64,000 bases of DNA, from the NCBI RefSeq assembly GCF_001613205.1, contig NZ_BDBX01000027.1:19045-83044 (forward strand). Reading direction: 5' to 3'. Source of the stretch: Nocardia sienata NBRC 100364 (GTDB taxonomy: Bacteria; Actinomycetota; Actinomycetes; Mycobacteriales; Mycobacteriaceae). The translations under genes were made by a program, and so were the position numbers. Positions 1 to 9,150 of the stretch are shown in pieces; the stretch's first letter is position 1; every line of letters starts with the position of its first letter. The notes under the pieces are model-generated. The model was not told the origin of the DNA. It searched no databases and was given only the letters and a program-made list of their open reading frames with translations.

Positions 1-1
1 C

Positions 2-1168
2 TCCCGTCCGCTCCGGCCGGTGTGGGCTTCCGAGAACCCCACCCCGTTCCACTACGCGCAGATCGAGGGGCTGGAACCGGGCCGCGCCTACCGGTTCGAG
101 GCGCGCTCGGCCGGGGTGCGGGCCACACCCGCGCTCTCGGTCGCCACCGGGGCGCCGGGCACACCGGAAACCACCGCGACGTTCACCACCCTGATCCCGC
201 CACCGGGGCGGCTGCTGCGAACCCTGGCCCTCGCCAACGACATCCATTACGGAGAAACGGTGAGCGGTCTGGTGGTGGGCGGCCTGCCGCCCGGGATACG
301 CCAGGAGCCGGGTCTGCCGCCCTATCCGCAGATCATGTTCGACGCCGTCCTGGACGATCTGCGCCGCCCCGATCGCGGCGCGGAACTACTCCTGCTGGCC
401 GGTGACCTGACCGCCGAGGCCACACCCGCGCAGGTGCGCGCGGTACGTGCCCGGCTGGACCGCTGGGGCATCGACGGTCAGGATTACCTCGCCGTACGCG
501 GAAACCACGACCGCCCGCACACAGGCGAGGAGTACGCCGACTGCCCGACGGTTCCCGGCGCCACGGACCACCGGGATTGCTGGGCCGAAGTTTTCGGGGT
601 CCGGCAACAGGTGGTCGAACACGAACTCGGCGGTCTGCGCATCCTCGGCCTGGACACCAGCGCACTCGACGGCGCGGGCGGGGTTCTCGACGCCGCACAG
701 TTCGACCGGGTCGCCGAACTCCTGCGCATCGAACCCGATCGCCCCACAGTCGTTTTCGGTCATCATCCGGTCACCGTGGAGTCCGGGCTCACCAATACGG
801 CAGGACCCGGTTTCGTACTCGATCGCGAGACCGCGCTGCGGTTGCAGCGGTTGTACGAGAACGCGCCCGGGGTCTTCTTACAGCACAGCGGCCATACCCA
901 TCGCACCCGCCGCACCCGGCCGGATACCGCGTGCGCGGTGGAATTCCTGGAGGTCGGCGCGGTCAAGGAGTATCCCGGCGGCTACAGCCTGCTACGGATC
1001 TACGAGGGTGGTTACACGATCAACTTCTACAAGACCCGCACCCCGGAGTCCCGGCGCTGGAGCACGCTGACCCGCGCCGAATACTTCGGCCTGCTCCCCG
1101 AGTACACACTCGGCACCTTCGCCGATCGCAATCATGTTGTACTACGGGACTTCTCGGGCCTCGCCTGA
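2..1168 (+). CDS. Metallophosphoesterase, 5'-truncated by the window edge
   Basis: The reading frame is open to the left edge, so the true start lies outside; a GTG at 20 is only an internal candidate. The visible part begins with a short beta-rich, fibronectin-like stretch. A calcineurin-type phosphoesterase domain follows with its metal-binding motifs in order: LANDIHYGE, AGDLT, RGNHD, FGHHP and SGHTH. These residues normally hold two metal ions that hydrolyse phosphomono- or diesters. The arrangement recalls secreted purple-acid-like phosphatases, but no signal peptide can be seen because the N-terminus is missing. The substrate is unknown. A strong hairpin follows the stop codon. Confidence 0.85.
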   Translation, partial: SRPLRPVWASENPTPFHYAQIEGLEPGRAYRFEARSAGVRATPALSVATGAPGTPETTATFTTLIPPPGRLLRTLALANDIHYGETVSGLVVGGLPPGIRQEPGLPPYPQIMFDAVLDDLRRPDRGAELLLLAGDLTAEATPAQVRAVRARLDRWGIDGQDYLAVRGNHDRPHTGEEYADCPTVPGATDHRDCWAEVFGVRQQVVEHELGGLRILGLDTSALDGAGGVLDAAQFDRVAELLRIEPDRPTVVFGHHPVTVESGLTNTAGPGFVLDRETALRLQRLYENAPGVFLQHSGHTHRTRRTRPDTACAVEFLEVGAVKEYPGGYSLLRIYEGGYTINFYKTRTPESRRWSTLTRAEYFGLLPEYTLGTFADRNHVVLRDFSGLA

Positions 1169-1198
1169 CCGACCGTGACCCCCGGTCCATGCGCGACC

Positions 1199-1230
1199 CC
1201 GGGCCGGGATCGCGCACGATCCCGGCCCGG
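1199..1230. terminator. Hairpin between convergent phosphoesterase and tRNA-Cys genes
   Basis: Perfect 13-bp inverted repeat (1199-1211 with 1218-1230) and a 6-base loop. It lies 31 bases after the phosphoesterase stop and 8 bases beyond the tRNA 3' end, so it can stop transcription from both sides. There is no U-tract. Confidence 0.65.
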
Positions 1231-1237
1231 CATACCG

Positions 1238-1309
1238 AGCGAGCGGCGGGAATCGAACCCGCGTGAACGGCTTTGCAGACCGTTGCCTGAACCACTCAGC
1301 CACGCCCGC
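1238..1309 (-). tRNA. tRNA-Cys (anticodon GCA)
   Basis: On the minus strand the acceptor stem GCGGGCG pairs with CGCTCGC (one G-U pair). The T arm has stem GCGGG/CCCGC around TTCGATT, and the anticodon loop reads CTGCAAA, giving anticodon GCA. The discriminator base is U, the identity base for cysteine tRNA. CCA is not encoded. Length is 72 bases. Confidence 0.95.
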
Positions 1310-1463
1310 GTGACTCCATGATCATGGCTCGCCACCGCCGCGCGGCACACAGTTGCGCTCAGCCGGATCTCAATCGGTGACAGCGCCCGGGCCGTCAGCG
1401 GCGCGGAGGACACCTGCCACCGGGGAGCGCCCACGACGCGGCTCACCGGCGAGGTGCCGTGCA

Positions 1464-2018
1464 ATGATCGAACACATGTCTCGCCCCCGCCCGCTACCCC
1501 TCGACCCGATCCAGGAGGCCCACCGCCAATGGGTCGGCCACGGATGGGGTGCGGTCGCCGACGGGATGGCCGCGGTGACCTCACTGGTTCGCGCCCAGCA
1601 GATCGTCATGGCGCGCGTCGACGAAGCCCTGCGCCCGACCGGCTTGACCTTCTCGCGCTACGAACTGCTGCAATTGCTGAACTTCAGTGCCACCGGCGCG
1701 CTGCCGATGGCGGTGGCCAGCGCGCGGTTGCAGGTGCATCCGACCAGTGTCACCAACTCGGTCGACCGGCTGGAGGCGGCGGGGCTGGTGAACCGGGTAC
1801 CGCACCCCAACGACCGGCGGGCCACTTTGATCGAGATCACCGATGCGGGAAGGGCTCTCGTCGCCGAGGCCACCGGCTACCTGAACGAGCGCGTCTTCGC
1901 GCGGCCGGAACTACCGCCCGACCGGTTGCGAACGCTGCTGCAGTTGCTCGCCGAGTTCCGCCACACCGCGGGAGACTTCGACACCGGCGAGGAACCGGCC
2001 CGCTGGGCCGAACCCTGA
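1464..2018 (+). CDS. MarR-family transcriptional regulator
   Basis: A 184-aa winged-helix DNA-binding protein. A dimerisation helix is followed by the recognition region VHPTSVTNSVDRLEAAGLV and the wing HPNDRRATLIEIT, the typical MarR DNA-binding and salt-bridge segment. MarR proteins usually repress a nearby gene and are released by small aromatic or acidic ligands. I chose the ATG at 1464 because GCGAGG lies about 9 bases upstream; an ATG at 1476 is possible. The frame is open upstream but that extension looks non-coding. Neighbours give no clear target. Confidence 0.85.
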   Translation: MIEHMSRPRPLPLDPIQEAHRQWVGHGWGAVADGMAAVTSLVRAQQIVMARVDEALRPTGLTFSRYELLQLLNFSATGALPMAVASARLQVHPTSVTNSVDRLEAAGLVNRVPHPNDRRATLIEITDAGRALVAEATGYLNERVFARPELPPDRLRTLLQLLAEFRHTAGDFDTGEEPARWAEP

Positions 2019-2036
2019 CCGCCGGCCGGACCGGGG

Positions 2037-2080
2037 CCGGCAAACCCGGCCCGGAACAGGGCGTATCGGATGTTTGCCGG
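2037..2080 (+). terminator. Possible terminator after the MarR gene
   Basis: A 9-bp inverted repeat, CCGGCAAAC (2037-2045) with GTTTGCCGG (2072-2080), around a 26-base GC-rich loop, starting 18 bases after the MarR stop. Confidence 0.4.
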
Positions 2081-2179
2081 GCCGGCTCGGCAGCGAACGC
2101 CTGACAGCCAGGCACCCGCTCAGCACATTTCTCCGTGGTTCGGCTTGGCAACGACCGACCCGCGGCGCACCATATGTTT

Positions 2180-3226
2180 ATGGTGCTGGTTCTCGGGGTA
2201 TCAGTAGGCGCCTCAGGTGCGCGTGCGGTGCTCACCCATTCGGATCAACCGCACCTGCCGCCGATCGATCGGTGCCATATCCCCCGCCCGGCCCGCGCTT
2301 CGGTGGCCGAACCGGCGCTCATCGCGATCCGCCGTATGTACGGCGCCGCCGACCGGCGCGACGAGTACATCACCGGAACCGCGGTGACCTGCCACAACCG
2401 GGAGCAGGCCGAAGTGGTGGGCGACGCCCTCGGCACCGGTCGGGTCACGCTGGTGGACGAGCCGCTGGCACAGCTGCGCTACCTCAGATTCACCGAGAAA
2501 CTGCCGACGACCGGGGTGGTCTCCCTGTTCGACCTGGGCTCCTCCGGGTTGACCCTCACCCAGATCGACTGCCGCACCGACACCGTACTGGCCGGGGCCC
2601 ACTGTCCAGGGCTGGGCGGCGACGGCTACAACGAACTGCTGTGCGAATGGCTGGACTCCGCCGGTGTGTACACCGACGAAACGGCGGCGCGCCGGTACCG
2701 CGAAGCGCTGAGCAGCGCTCGCGTGGTGACCGCCGCCGACCCCGATACCGCCGAACGCGCGGTGATCACTCGCAGTGACCTCGCCGAACTCTGCGCGGAC
2801 GCGGTGCAGTCGGCCGCCACTCTGGTACACCGGGTGGCCGAGCAGACCGAGGCGGCGCCGGACGCGGTGGCCCTGCTCGGCGGGTGCGCCCGCAATCCGG
2901 CCCTGCGCACCCGCCTGACCGAGCTGCTGGACCTACCCGTGGTGTGCGATTCCGAACCGGAGTACGTCTCGGCGCGGGGCGCGCTACTGTTCGCGGCCGA
3001 AAGACCCGCCGCCGGTATCCGCACCGCGCATATCCGGGCGGGCGGTCAGGTGGTGCCGCTGGCCCCGCCCGTCGTGGGGCGGCGCAAGGTCTACGCGGCC
3101 GCGGCGGTGACGATCGGGCTGGGCGCGACCGTGGCCGGGCTGCTCACAGCGCAGAACGGGGCAGCGCAACCCACCCGGAGCAATTACGTCCCCACCGACA
3201 TCCTGGACGCGCCGCCCGCGCCCTGA
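2180..3226 (+). CDS. Hsp70/actin-fold protein with a C-terminal membrane helix
   Basis: A 348-aa protein with parts of the Hsp70/actin ATPase fold: an N-terminal beta strand with GVSVGASGARAV, a second phosphate loop FDLGSSGLTLTQ, the helical GGDGYNELLCEW region and an adenosine-loop-like LLGGCARNPALRTRL. It lacks the DnaK substrate-binding domain. Near the C-terminus is one hydrophobic helix (VYAAAAVTIGLGATVAGLL), then a short polar tail. It is therefore probably membrane-tethered and not a general chaperone. The first phosphate loop is weak, so ATP hydrolysis is uncertain. I chose the ATG at 2180, where the actin-type strand begins; no Shine-Dalgarno sequence is visible. Confidence 0.7.
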   Translation: MVLVLGVSVGASGARAVLTHSDQPHLPPIDRCHIPRPARASVAEPALIAIRRMYGAADRRDEYITGTAVTCHNREQAEVVGDALGTGRVTLVDEPLAQLRYLRFTEKLPTTGVVSLFDLGSSGLTLTQIDCRTDTVLAGAHCPGLGGDGYNELLCEWLDSAGVYTDETAARRYREALSSARVVTAADPDTAERAVITRSDLAELCADAVQSAATLVHRVAEQTEAAPDAVALLGGCARNPALRTRLTELLDLPVVCDSEPEYVSARGALLFAAERPAAGIRTAHIRAGGQVVPLAPPVVGRRKVYAAAAVTIGLGATVAGLLTAQNGAAQPTRSNYVPTDILDAPPAP

Positions 3227-3253
3227 ACCGGACCCGGGCCGCGCACCGCACGA

Positions 3254-4030
3254 TCAGCGGTTTGTGAACTTCGCGGGCCGCTTGTCCACGAACGCCGCCA
3301 TCCCCTCGGACTGGTCCGCGGTCGCGAACAGCGAATGGAACACGCGCCGCTCGAACCGCAGCCCCTCGCCCAGCGTGGTCTCGAAGGAGCGGTTCACCGC
3401 CTCCTTGGCGATCATGGCCACCGGCAGCGACATCGACGCGATGGTGGCGCCGACCTCCAGCGCGGTGTCCAGCAGTTCGGCGGCGGGCACGATCCGCGCC
3501 ACCAGACCGGCGCGCTCGGCCTCCTCGGCATCCATATTGCGGCCGGTGAGCACCAGGTCCATGGCCTTGGCCTTACCGACCGCCCGGGTCAGCCGTTGCG
3601 AACCTCCGATACCGGGGATGACGCCGAGTTTGATCTCGGGCTGGCCGAACTTGGCAGTATCCGCGGCGATCAGGATGTCGCAGATCATGGCGAGCTCACA
3701 ACCGCCGCCCAGCGCGTAACCGGCGACCGCCGCGATGGTCGGCTTGCGGAACTGGGCCAGCCGCTCCCAGCGGGCGAAATAGTCGTCCATGAACATGTCC
3801 ATGTAGGACTTCGGCTGCATCTCCTTGATATCCGCGCCGGCGGCGAAGGCCCGCTCCGAACCGGTGATCACCACCGCGCCGATCTCGTCGTCGCGTTCGA
3901 GTTCGTCGAGAGCGGCGATCACATCATCGAGGACCTGCGCGTTGAGCGCGTTCAGCGCCTTGGGCCGGTTCAGCGTGATGAGGCCGACCTTGTCCTTGCG
4001 CTCCAGCAGAATCGTCTCGAAGTCGGTCAC
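3254..4030 (-). CDS. echA8: Enoyl-CoA hydratase, EchA8 type
   Basis: A 258-aa crotonase-fold enzyme that adds water to 2-enoyl-CoA in beta-oxidation and branched-chain amino-acid breakdown. The oxyanion-hole segments [11 protein letters not shown] and [11 protein letters not shown] are present, and both catalytic glutamates of true hydratases are in place (E112 in GGGCELA, E132 in GQPEIKLG). Start is a GTG ([10 protein letters not shown]) with GAGG about 8 bases upstream; the length matches mycobacterial EchA8. It lies at the end of the valine-catabolism row but is separated from mmsB by 293 bases and a hairpin. In the pathway it would hydrate methacrylyl-CoA, the step between the dehydrogenase and the hydrolase encoded upstream. 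Confidence 0.9.
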   Translation of the reverse strand: MTDFETILLERKDKVGLITLNRPKALNALNAQVLDDVIAALDELERDDEIGAVVITGSERAFAAGADIKEMQPKSYMDMFMDDYFARWERLAQFRKPTIAAVAGYALGGGCELAMICDILIAADTAKFGQPEIKLGVIPGIGGSQRLTRAVGKAKAMDLVLTGRNMDAEEAERAGLVARIVPAAELLDTALEVGATIASMSLPVAMIAKEAVNRSFETTLGEGLRFERRVFHSLFATADQSEGMAAFVDKRPAKFTNR

Positions 4031-4323
4031 AGCACATCCTCTGGTCGAAACGGTTATGAATATCGCCGACGATACCGCGCGGGTCACCACCGGCGGCGAG
4101 GTGGTTTTGCCCGGTCGCGCCCACTTGGGGGACCAGAGCGCCGACCGGGTCGAGACGATCGCGGCGGCCCCCACCGCGGGCGGCGGTGGGGGACCAGCCA
4201 GGCCGGCGCTATCTCGATGGCCGGCCGGCACAGCGTGATGATGATGGTGGGCTTCTGCGAAATCCGGCCCCACCACAGCCGGTGGGACCGGATTCGGTCT
4301 ATCCGAGCGGTTGAGCCCGGCTC
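4031..4323. other. 293-base gap between mmsB and echA8
   Basis: No gene-like reading frame with a ribosome site was found here. The gap holds the hairpin at 4261-4294 and probably an own promoter for echA8, although no convincing -10/-35 pair can be named. GGGGGACCAG occurs twice, near 4128 and 4188. Confidence 0.5.
4261..4294 (-). terminator. Terminator-like hairpin after mmsB
   Basis: A 14-base inverted repeat (4261-4274 with 4281-4294, one G-U-type mismatch) with a 6-base loop, 29 bases downstream of the mmsB stop. No long U-tract follows. Confidence 0.6.
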
Positions 4324-5226
4324 TCACTGCGCGGCGTTCGAACCCCCGCTACGCTCCCGGACATCGGTGATGATGGCCGAGAAGTCCCGGTCGCCGGAAC
4401 CCTCGTTGAACTCGCGGTAGATATCCGCGGCGAGCTGTCCGATCCGGCCCTCGACCCCGTTGGCGCGCAATGCCTCCACCGCCAGGCCGAGGTCCTTGTT
4501 CATCAGCGCGGTGGCGAACCCCGGCTTGTAGTCGTTGTTCGCCGGGCTGGTCGGCACCGGACCCGGTACCGGGCAGTAGGTGGTGAGCGCCCAGCTCTGG
4601 CCCGAAGCGGTGGAGACGACATCGAAGAACGCCTGATGGCTCAGGCCCAGCTTCTCACCCAGCACCAGTGCCTCCGACAACCCGATCATGGAGATGCCGA
4701 GGAGCATGTTGTTGCAGATCTTGGCCGCCTGCCCGTTCCCGGCGGCCCCGGTGTGCACCACCTTGGCACCCATCACCTCGAGCACCGGCAGCGCCTCGGC
4801 GAAATCGGTGTCCGCGCCGCCCACCATGAAGGTCAGCGTTCCGGCGGCCGCGCCGGAGACACCGCCGGAGACCGGCGCATCCAGGGCCCGGTGCCCGGCC
4901 GCCGACGCGGCCTCGGCCGCGGCCCGGGCGTCGGCCACATCGATGGTCGAACAGTCGATGAACAGCGTGCCCGGATTCGCGACGGGCAGCAGTTCGGCGT
5001 ACACATCGCGCACCAGTTTGCCGTTGGTGAGCATGGTGATAACGATGTCGCGCCCGGTGGCCGCGGCGACGCCGGTGTCCACCAGGGCGACCCCGTCGGC
5101 GCGGGCCTGTTCCTGCGCCGCGGGCGAGGGGTCGAACGCGTGTACGTCGTACCCGGCCTTGACCAGGTTGGCCGCCATCGGGCCGCCCATATGGCCGAGG
5201 CCGAGGAAGCCGATCGTCTTGCTCAT
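4324..5226 (-). CDS. mmsB: 3-hydroxyisobutyrate dehydrogenase
   Basis: A 300-aa NAD-dependent enzyme that oxidises 3-hydroxyisobutyrate to methylmalonate semialdehyde in valine degradation. The N-terminal Rossmann motif is [13 protein letters not shown]. The substrate-binding [11 protein letters not shown] segment follows, and the catalytic lysine is K169 in [11 protein letters not shown]. The ATG at 5226 overlaps the upstream stop as ATGA, which indicates translational coupling; the frame's upstream extension lies inside the hydrolase gene and is ignored. The product feeds mmsA, encoded in the same row. Confidence 0.95.
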   Translation of the reverse strand: MSKTIGFLGLGHMGGPMAANLVKAGYDVHAFDPSPAAQEQARADGVALVDTGVAAATGRDIVITMLTNGKLVRDVYAELLPVANPGTLFIDCSTIDVADARAAAEAASAAGHRALDAPVSGGVSGAAAGTLTFMVGGADTDFAEALPVLEVMGAKVVHTGAAGNGQAAKICNNMLLGISMIGLSEALVLGEKLGLSHQAFFDVVSTASGQSWALTTYCPVPGPVPTSPANNDYKPGFATALMNKDLGLAVEALRANGVEGRIGQLAADIYREFNEGSGDRDFSAIITDVRERSGGSNAAQ

Positions 5227-6311
5227 TGCTTGTCCTCCGGAATCGTCAAACCCAGTTCCCGCGCACCGAGTTCGGCGAAATATCCGTCGACCTGCGCGGC
5301 GGTCACATCGGACAGGGTGGCGGGCGACCACTGCGGGTTGCGGTCCTTGTCGACCACCTGGGCACGAATGCCCTCGACCAGGTCGTGCGAGGCCAGCGAG
5401 GCGATCGATACCCGGTACTCCTCGTTGAGCACCGCTTCCAGGCTGCCGGTGCCCTTCGCCGAACGCAGCGACCGCAACGTCACCTGCAGCGCGACCGGCG
5501 ATTTACCCAGCACGTCGGTGGCGGCCTTGTTCGCCTCCGGTGATTCGTGGGCCTGCAGGCGGGCCACGATCTCGGCGACGCTATCGGCGCTGTAGCAGGC
5601 ATCGATCCAGTCGCGCTGCGCGACCAGTGCCGATTTCGGTGCCTCGGTGGCGAATTTCGCGATGGCGACATCCGCGGCCTCGGTCTCCAGGGTGGTCAGC
5701 AGCGCCGGGATCTGGTCGGCGGGTACGTAGTAGTCCGCGAAACCGGTGGCGACGGCATCGCCGGCTCCGAGCCGCGCGGTGGTGAGCGCGATATGCGTGC
5801 CCAGTTCACCCGGCGCCCGGGACAGCAGGTAGGTACCGCCGACATCGGGGATGAATCCGATACCGACCTCGGGCATGCCGACCTTCGACCGTTCGGTGAC
5901 GATCCGGTGACTGCCGTGCGCCGACAGACCGACCCCGCCGCCCATCACGATCCCGTCCATCACCGCGACATACGGCTTCGGATAGCGGCCGATGAGCGCG
6001 TTGAGAATGTACTCGTCACGCCAGAACTTCCCGGTCGCCGAATCCGCCGCCGCGCCCACGTGCCCCGCCGCCTGCTGTTCCTTGGCGTCGTGGTGGATGG
6101 CGACGATATCGCCGCCCGCGCACAGGCCCCGCTCACCGGCGCCGGTGATGGCCACCGTCCGCACCGAATCGTCGGTGGCCCAGGCCCGCAACCGCTCGGT
6201 GATGGTGAGCGTCATCGCGTGGTTGAGTGCGTTGATGGCCTTGGGCCGGTTCAGGGTGATAAGGCCCAGGCCGCCGCGCTGTTCGACCAGGACTTCGGGT
6301 TCGTCGCTCAT
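5223..6311 (-). CDS. 3-hydroxyisobutyryl-CoA hydrolase (EchA9/HIBCH type)
   Basis: A 362-aa crotonase-superfamily protein, about 100 residues longer than hydratases, as expected for the HIBCH branch. The oxyanion-hole segments are LCAGGDIVAIHHD and GIVMGGGVGLSAHG. The family's glutamate-aspartate pair, eight residues apart, is present in MPEVGIGFIPDVGG (E148, D156). It should cleave 3-hydroxyisobutyryl-CoA to free 3-hydroxyisobutyrate, the substrate of the mmsB product encoded directly downstream with ATGA overlap. Many genomes label such genes enoyl-CoA hydratase; the length and pathway context favour the hydrolase. Confidence 0.9.
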   Translation of the reverse strand: MSDEPEVLVEQRGGLGLITLNRPKAINALNHAMTLTITERLRAWATDDSVRTVAITGAGERGLCAGGDIVAIHHDAKEQQAAGHVGAAADSATGKFWRDEYILNALIGRYPKPYVAVMDGIVMGGGVGLSAHGSHRIVTERSKVGMPEVGIGFIPDVGGTYLLSRAPGELGTHIALTTARLGAGDAVATGFADYYVPADQIPALLTTLETEAADVAIAKFATEAPKSALVAQRDWIDACYSADSVAEIVARLQAHESPEANKAATDVLGKSPVALQVTLRSLRSAKGTGSLEAVLNEEYRVSIASLASHDLVEGIRAQVVDKDRNPQWSPATLSDVTAAQVDGYFAELGARELGLTIPEDKQ

Positions 6312-6348
6312 TCATTTCCTTTCGCGCTCGCCGCCGGGTGTCCGCCGA

Positions 6349-7509
6349 TCACGACACACCCGCCACGGACGCTGTCATCGACCGGGCGACGACCATCCGC
6401 ATGATCTCGTTGGTGCCCTCCAGGATCTGGTGCACCCGCAGGTCCCGGACGATCTTCTCCAGGCCGTATTCGGCCAGGTAACCGTATCCGCCGTGCAGTT
6501 GCAGGGCGGCGTTGGCGACCTCGAAACCGGCGTCGGTGGCGAACCGTTTGGCCATGGCGCAGAGTTCGACCTTGTCCGGGGCATCCGCGTCCAGCGCCGC
6601 CGCGGCCCGCCACAGCAGGGTCCGGGCGGCTTCGAGTTCGGTCCGCATATCGGCCAGCTCGAACTGCAATGCCTGATTCTTCAGCAGCGGAGCGCCGAAC
6701 GCCTTGCGCTGGGCCAGGTAGGGCACGGTTCTCTCGAGCGCGGCCTGCGCCCCGCCCACCGAGCACGCGGCGATATTGAGCCGCCCGCCGTTGAGCCCGT
6801 TCATGGCGATCCGGAATCCGTCGCCCTCGGCGCCGAGCCGGTTGACCACCGGCACCCGCGCGTCGGTGAGGATCACCTGCCGGGTGGGCTGGGCGTTCCA
6901 GCCCATCTTCTTCTCGTTGGGCCCGACCTCGAGGCCGGGGGTATCGGCGGGGATGACCAGCGTCGAGATACCCCGTGCCCCGGTGTCCTGGGTGCGGACC
7001 ATCATCACGTACAGGTCGTTGCTCCCCGCGCCCGAGATGAACTGCTTGGACCCGTTGACCACGTAATCGTCACCGTCGCGTACCGCGCGGGTGGTGAGGG
7101 CGGCGGCATCGGATCCCACACCGGGTTCGGTGAGCGCGTAACTGGCCAGCTGTTCCATTGCCGTCAGCCCGGGCAGCCACTGCCGGCGCTGGTCGTCGTC
7201 GCCGTAGGCGTCGATCATCCAGGCCGCCATATTGTGGATCGAGATATAGGCCGCCACGGTGGGGCATCCGGTGGCGAGCTGCTCGAAGATCCGCACCGCG
7301 TCCAGCCGGCGCAGCCCGGACCCACCGAACTCCTCACCCACATAGATGCCGCCGAGCCCGACCGCACCCGATTTCCGCAGCACATCCACCGGGAAGTGTT
7401 TGTTCTGGTCCCATTCCACGGCGTGCGGCGCCAGGTATTCGTCGGCGAATTCCCGGGCGGTGTCGCGGATGGCCCGCTCGTCTTCGTCGAGCGTGAACAC
7501 GGCCGTCAT
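6349..7509 (-). CDS. Acyl-CoA dehydrogenase, probably isobutyryl-CoA dehydrogenase
   Basis: A 386-aa flavoprotein of the short-chain acyl-CoA dehydrogenase family. The FAD- and substrate-binding signatures YALTEPGVGSDAA and QLHGGYGYLAEYGLEK are present, and the catalytic base is E364 in QILEGTNEIMR. The substrate is inferred from position: mmsA is upstream (ATGA overlap) and the HIBCH and mmsB genes are downstream, so isobutyryl-CoA is the likely substrate. Electrons would pass to the ETF. Confidence 0.9.
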   Translation of the reverse strand: MTAVFTLDEDERAIRDTAREFADEYLAPHAVEWDQNKHFPVDVLRKSGAVGLGGIYVGEEFGGSGLRRLDAVRIFEQLATGCPTVAAYISIHNMAAWMIDAYGDDDQRRQWLPGLTAMEQLASYALTEPGVGSDAAALTTRAVRDGDDYVVNGSKQFISGAGSNDLYVMMVRTQDTGARGISTLVIPADTPGLEVGPNEKKMGWNAQPTRQVILTDARVPVVNRLGAEGDGFRIAMNGLNGGRLNIAACSVGGAQAALERTVPYLAQRKAFGAPLLKNQALQFELADMRTELEAARTLLWRAAAALDADAPDKVELCAMAKRFATDAGFEVANAALQLHGGYGYLAEYGLEKIVRDLRVHQILEGTNEIMRMVVARSMTASVAGVS

Positions 7510-9005
7510 TCCATCGTCGGGATGACGAAGCTGTTGCTCTCCTTCAATCCCGCGGGCCAGCGCTGGGTCACCGTCTTGGTCTTGGTGTAGAAGCGGATCG
7601 AATCCGGGCCGTGCTGGTTCAGGTCACCGAACCCGGACCGCTTCCAGCCGCCGAAGGTGTAGTACGCGATCGGTACCGGAATCGGAACATTGATACCGAC
7701 CATGCCGACCTGGACGCGGGCCGCGAAATCACGGGCCGTGTCACCGTCGCGGGTGAAGATCGCCACGCCGTTGCCGTATTCGTGGTCGTTGGCCAGCCGC
7801 AGGCCTTCCTCGTAGTCCGCGGCGCGTACGACACTGAGCACCGGGCCGAAGATCTCCTCCTTGTAGATGGACATCTCCTTGCCGACCCGGTCGAACAGGG
7901 TCGCGCCGACGAAGTACCCGTTCTCCGCGCCCTCGACGGTGAGGTCTCGGCCGTCGACCACCAGTTCGGCGCCCTCGTCGATGCCCTGCTGGATGTACTT
8001 CTTCACCCGGTCCACACCGTCGAGCCCGACCAGCGGCCCGTAGTCCGCGCCCGGATCATCGGATTTGCCGACATTGAGCTTGTGCACCCGCTCGGTGAGC
8101 TTCTCCACCAGCCGGTCCGCGGTCTCCTCGCCCACCGGCACGGCCACCGAGATCGCCATGCAGCGTTCACCGGCCGAACCGTAGCCCGCGCCGATGAGCT
8201 GATCGGCGACATCATCGAGATCGGCGTCGGGCATGACGATGGCGTGGTTCTTGGCGCCGCCGAAGCACTGGGCGCGTTTACCGTTCGCGGTGGCGGTTTC
8301 GTAGATGTACTGAGCGATCGGGGTGGACCCGACGAAGCCGACGGCCTTGATGCGCGGATCGTGCAGGATCGTGTCGACGGCCTCCTTGTCGCCGTTGACC
8401 ACGTTGAACACGCCCTCGGGCAGTCCGGCTTCGAGAAACAGTTCGGCCAGCCGCAGCGGTACCGACGGGTCGCGTTCGGAGGGCTTGAGTACGAAGGCGT
8501 TACCGGTGGCCAGTGCGGGACCGGCCTTCCACAGCGGAATCATGGCCGGGAAGTTGAACGGGGTGATCCCGGCGACCACACCCAGCGGCTGGCGCATCGA
8601 GTAGACATCGATCCCGGTGCCCGCGCTCTCGGTGTACTCGCCCTTGAGCAGATGCGGTATACCGACGGCGAATTCGATGACCTCCAGGCCGCGCTGGATA
8701 TCGCCCTTGGCGTCGGGGATGGTCTTGCCGTGCTCACTGGACAGCAGTGCGGCCAGCGAGTCGATCTCATCGTTGACCAGGGTCAAGAACTTCATCAGCA
8801 CGCGGGCCCGGCGCTGCGGGTTGGTCGCGGCCCACGCCGGCTGCGCGGCCTCGGCATTCGCGATGACGGCCTCGACCTCGGCCCGGCTCGCCAGCGGCAC
8901 CCGGGCTTGCACCTCGCCGATATTCGGGTCGTAGACATCGCCGAACCGGCCGGAGGTCCCGGGGACGTGCTGCCCGCCGATGAAATGGGTGAGTTCTCGA
9001 ACCAT
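7506..9005 (-). CDS. mmsA: CoA-acylating methylmalonate-semialdehyde dehydrogenase
   Basis: A 499-aa aldehyde dehydrogenase with the MmsA features: ITPFNFPAMIPLW (catalytic asparagine N151), the NAD-binding GFVGSTPIAQYIYETA region and the nucleophile C282 in GSAGERCMAIS. It converts methylmalonate semialdehyde to propionyl-CoA, the last valine-specific step. The ATG at 9005 was chosen because CAGGGAA lies 6-12 bases upstream and the protein then begins like other MmsA proteins. It is the first gene of the row; a nested inverted repeat lies about 60-105 bases upstream. Confidence 0.95.
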   Translation of the reverse strand: MVRELTHFIGGQHVPGTSGRFGDVYDPNIGEVQARVPLASRAEVEAVIANAEAAQPAWAATNPQRRARVLMKFLTLVNDEIDSLAALLSSEHGKTIPDAKGDIQRGLEVIEFAVGIPHLLKGEYTESAGTGIDVYSMRQPLGVVAGITPFNFPAMIPLWKAGPALATGNAFVLKPSERDPSVPLRLAELFLEAGLPEGVFNVVNGDKEAVDTILHDPRIKAVGFVGSTPIAQYIYETATANGKRAQCFGGAKNHAIVMPDADLDDVADQLIGAGYGSAGERCMAISVAVPVGEETADRLVEKLTERVHKLNVGKSDDPGADYGPLVGLDGVDRVKKYIQQGIDEGAELVVDGRDLTVEGAENGYFVGATLFDRVGKEMSIYKEEIFGPVLSVVRAADYEEGLRLANDHEYGNGVAIFTRDGDTARDFAARVQVGMVGINVPIPVPIAYYTFGGWKRSGFGDLNQHGPDSIRFYTKTKTVTQRWPAGLKESNSFVIPTME

Positions 9006-9066
9006 GCGATTCCCTGCCTCGTGTCGGGGTGGCGGGCGCGGCACTGCGGCCGTCCGTCACACGAAG

Positions 9067-9111
9067 ATCGTTTTGCGGGCTTCCAATAGTTGGACGTCCA
9101 AGCAAAACGAT
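9067..9111 (-). promoter_or_regulatory. Nested palindromes upstream of mmsA, candidate operator
   Basis: Two symmetries are nested here. ATCGTTTTGC (9067-9076) and GCAAAACGAT (9102-9111) form a perfect 10-bp inverted repeat with 25 bases between. Inside it, touching the right arm, is the perfect 12-bp palindrome TTGGACGTCCAA (9090-9101). The site is 62-106 bases before the mmsA start, where a repressor of the valine genes could bind. The regulator is unknown. Confidence 0.55.
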
Positions 9112-9150
9112 ACACCCGGCCCCCGGCCGAAACCAGAGCCCACCGCAAAT

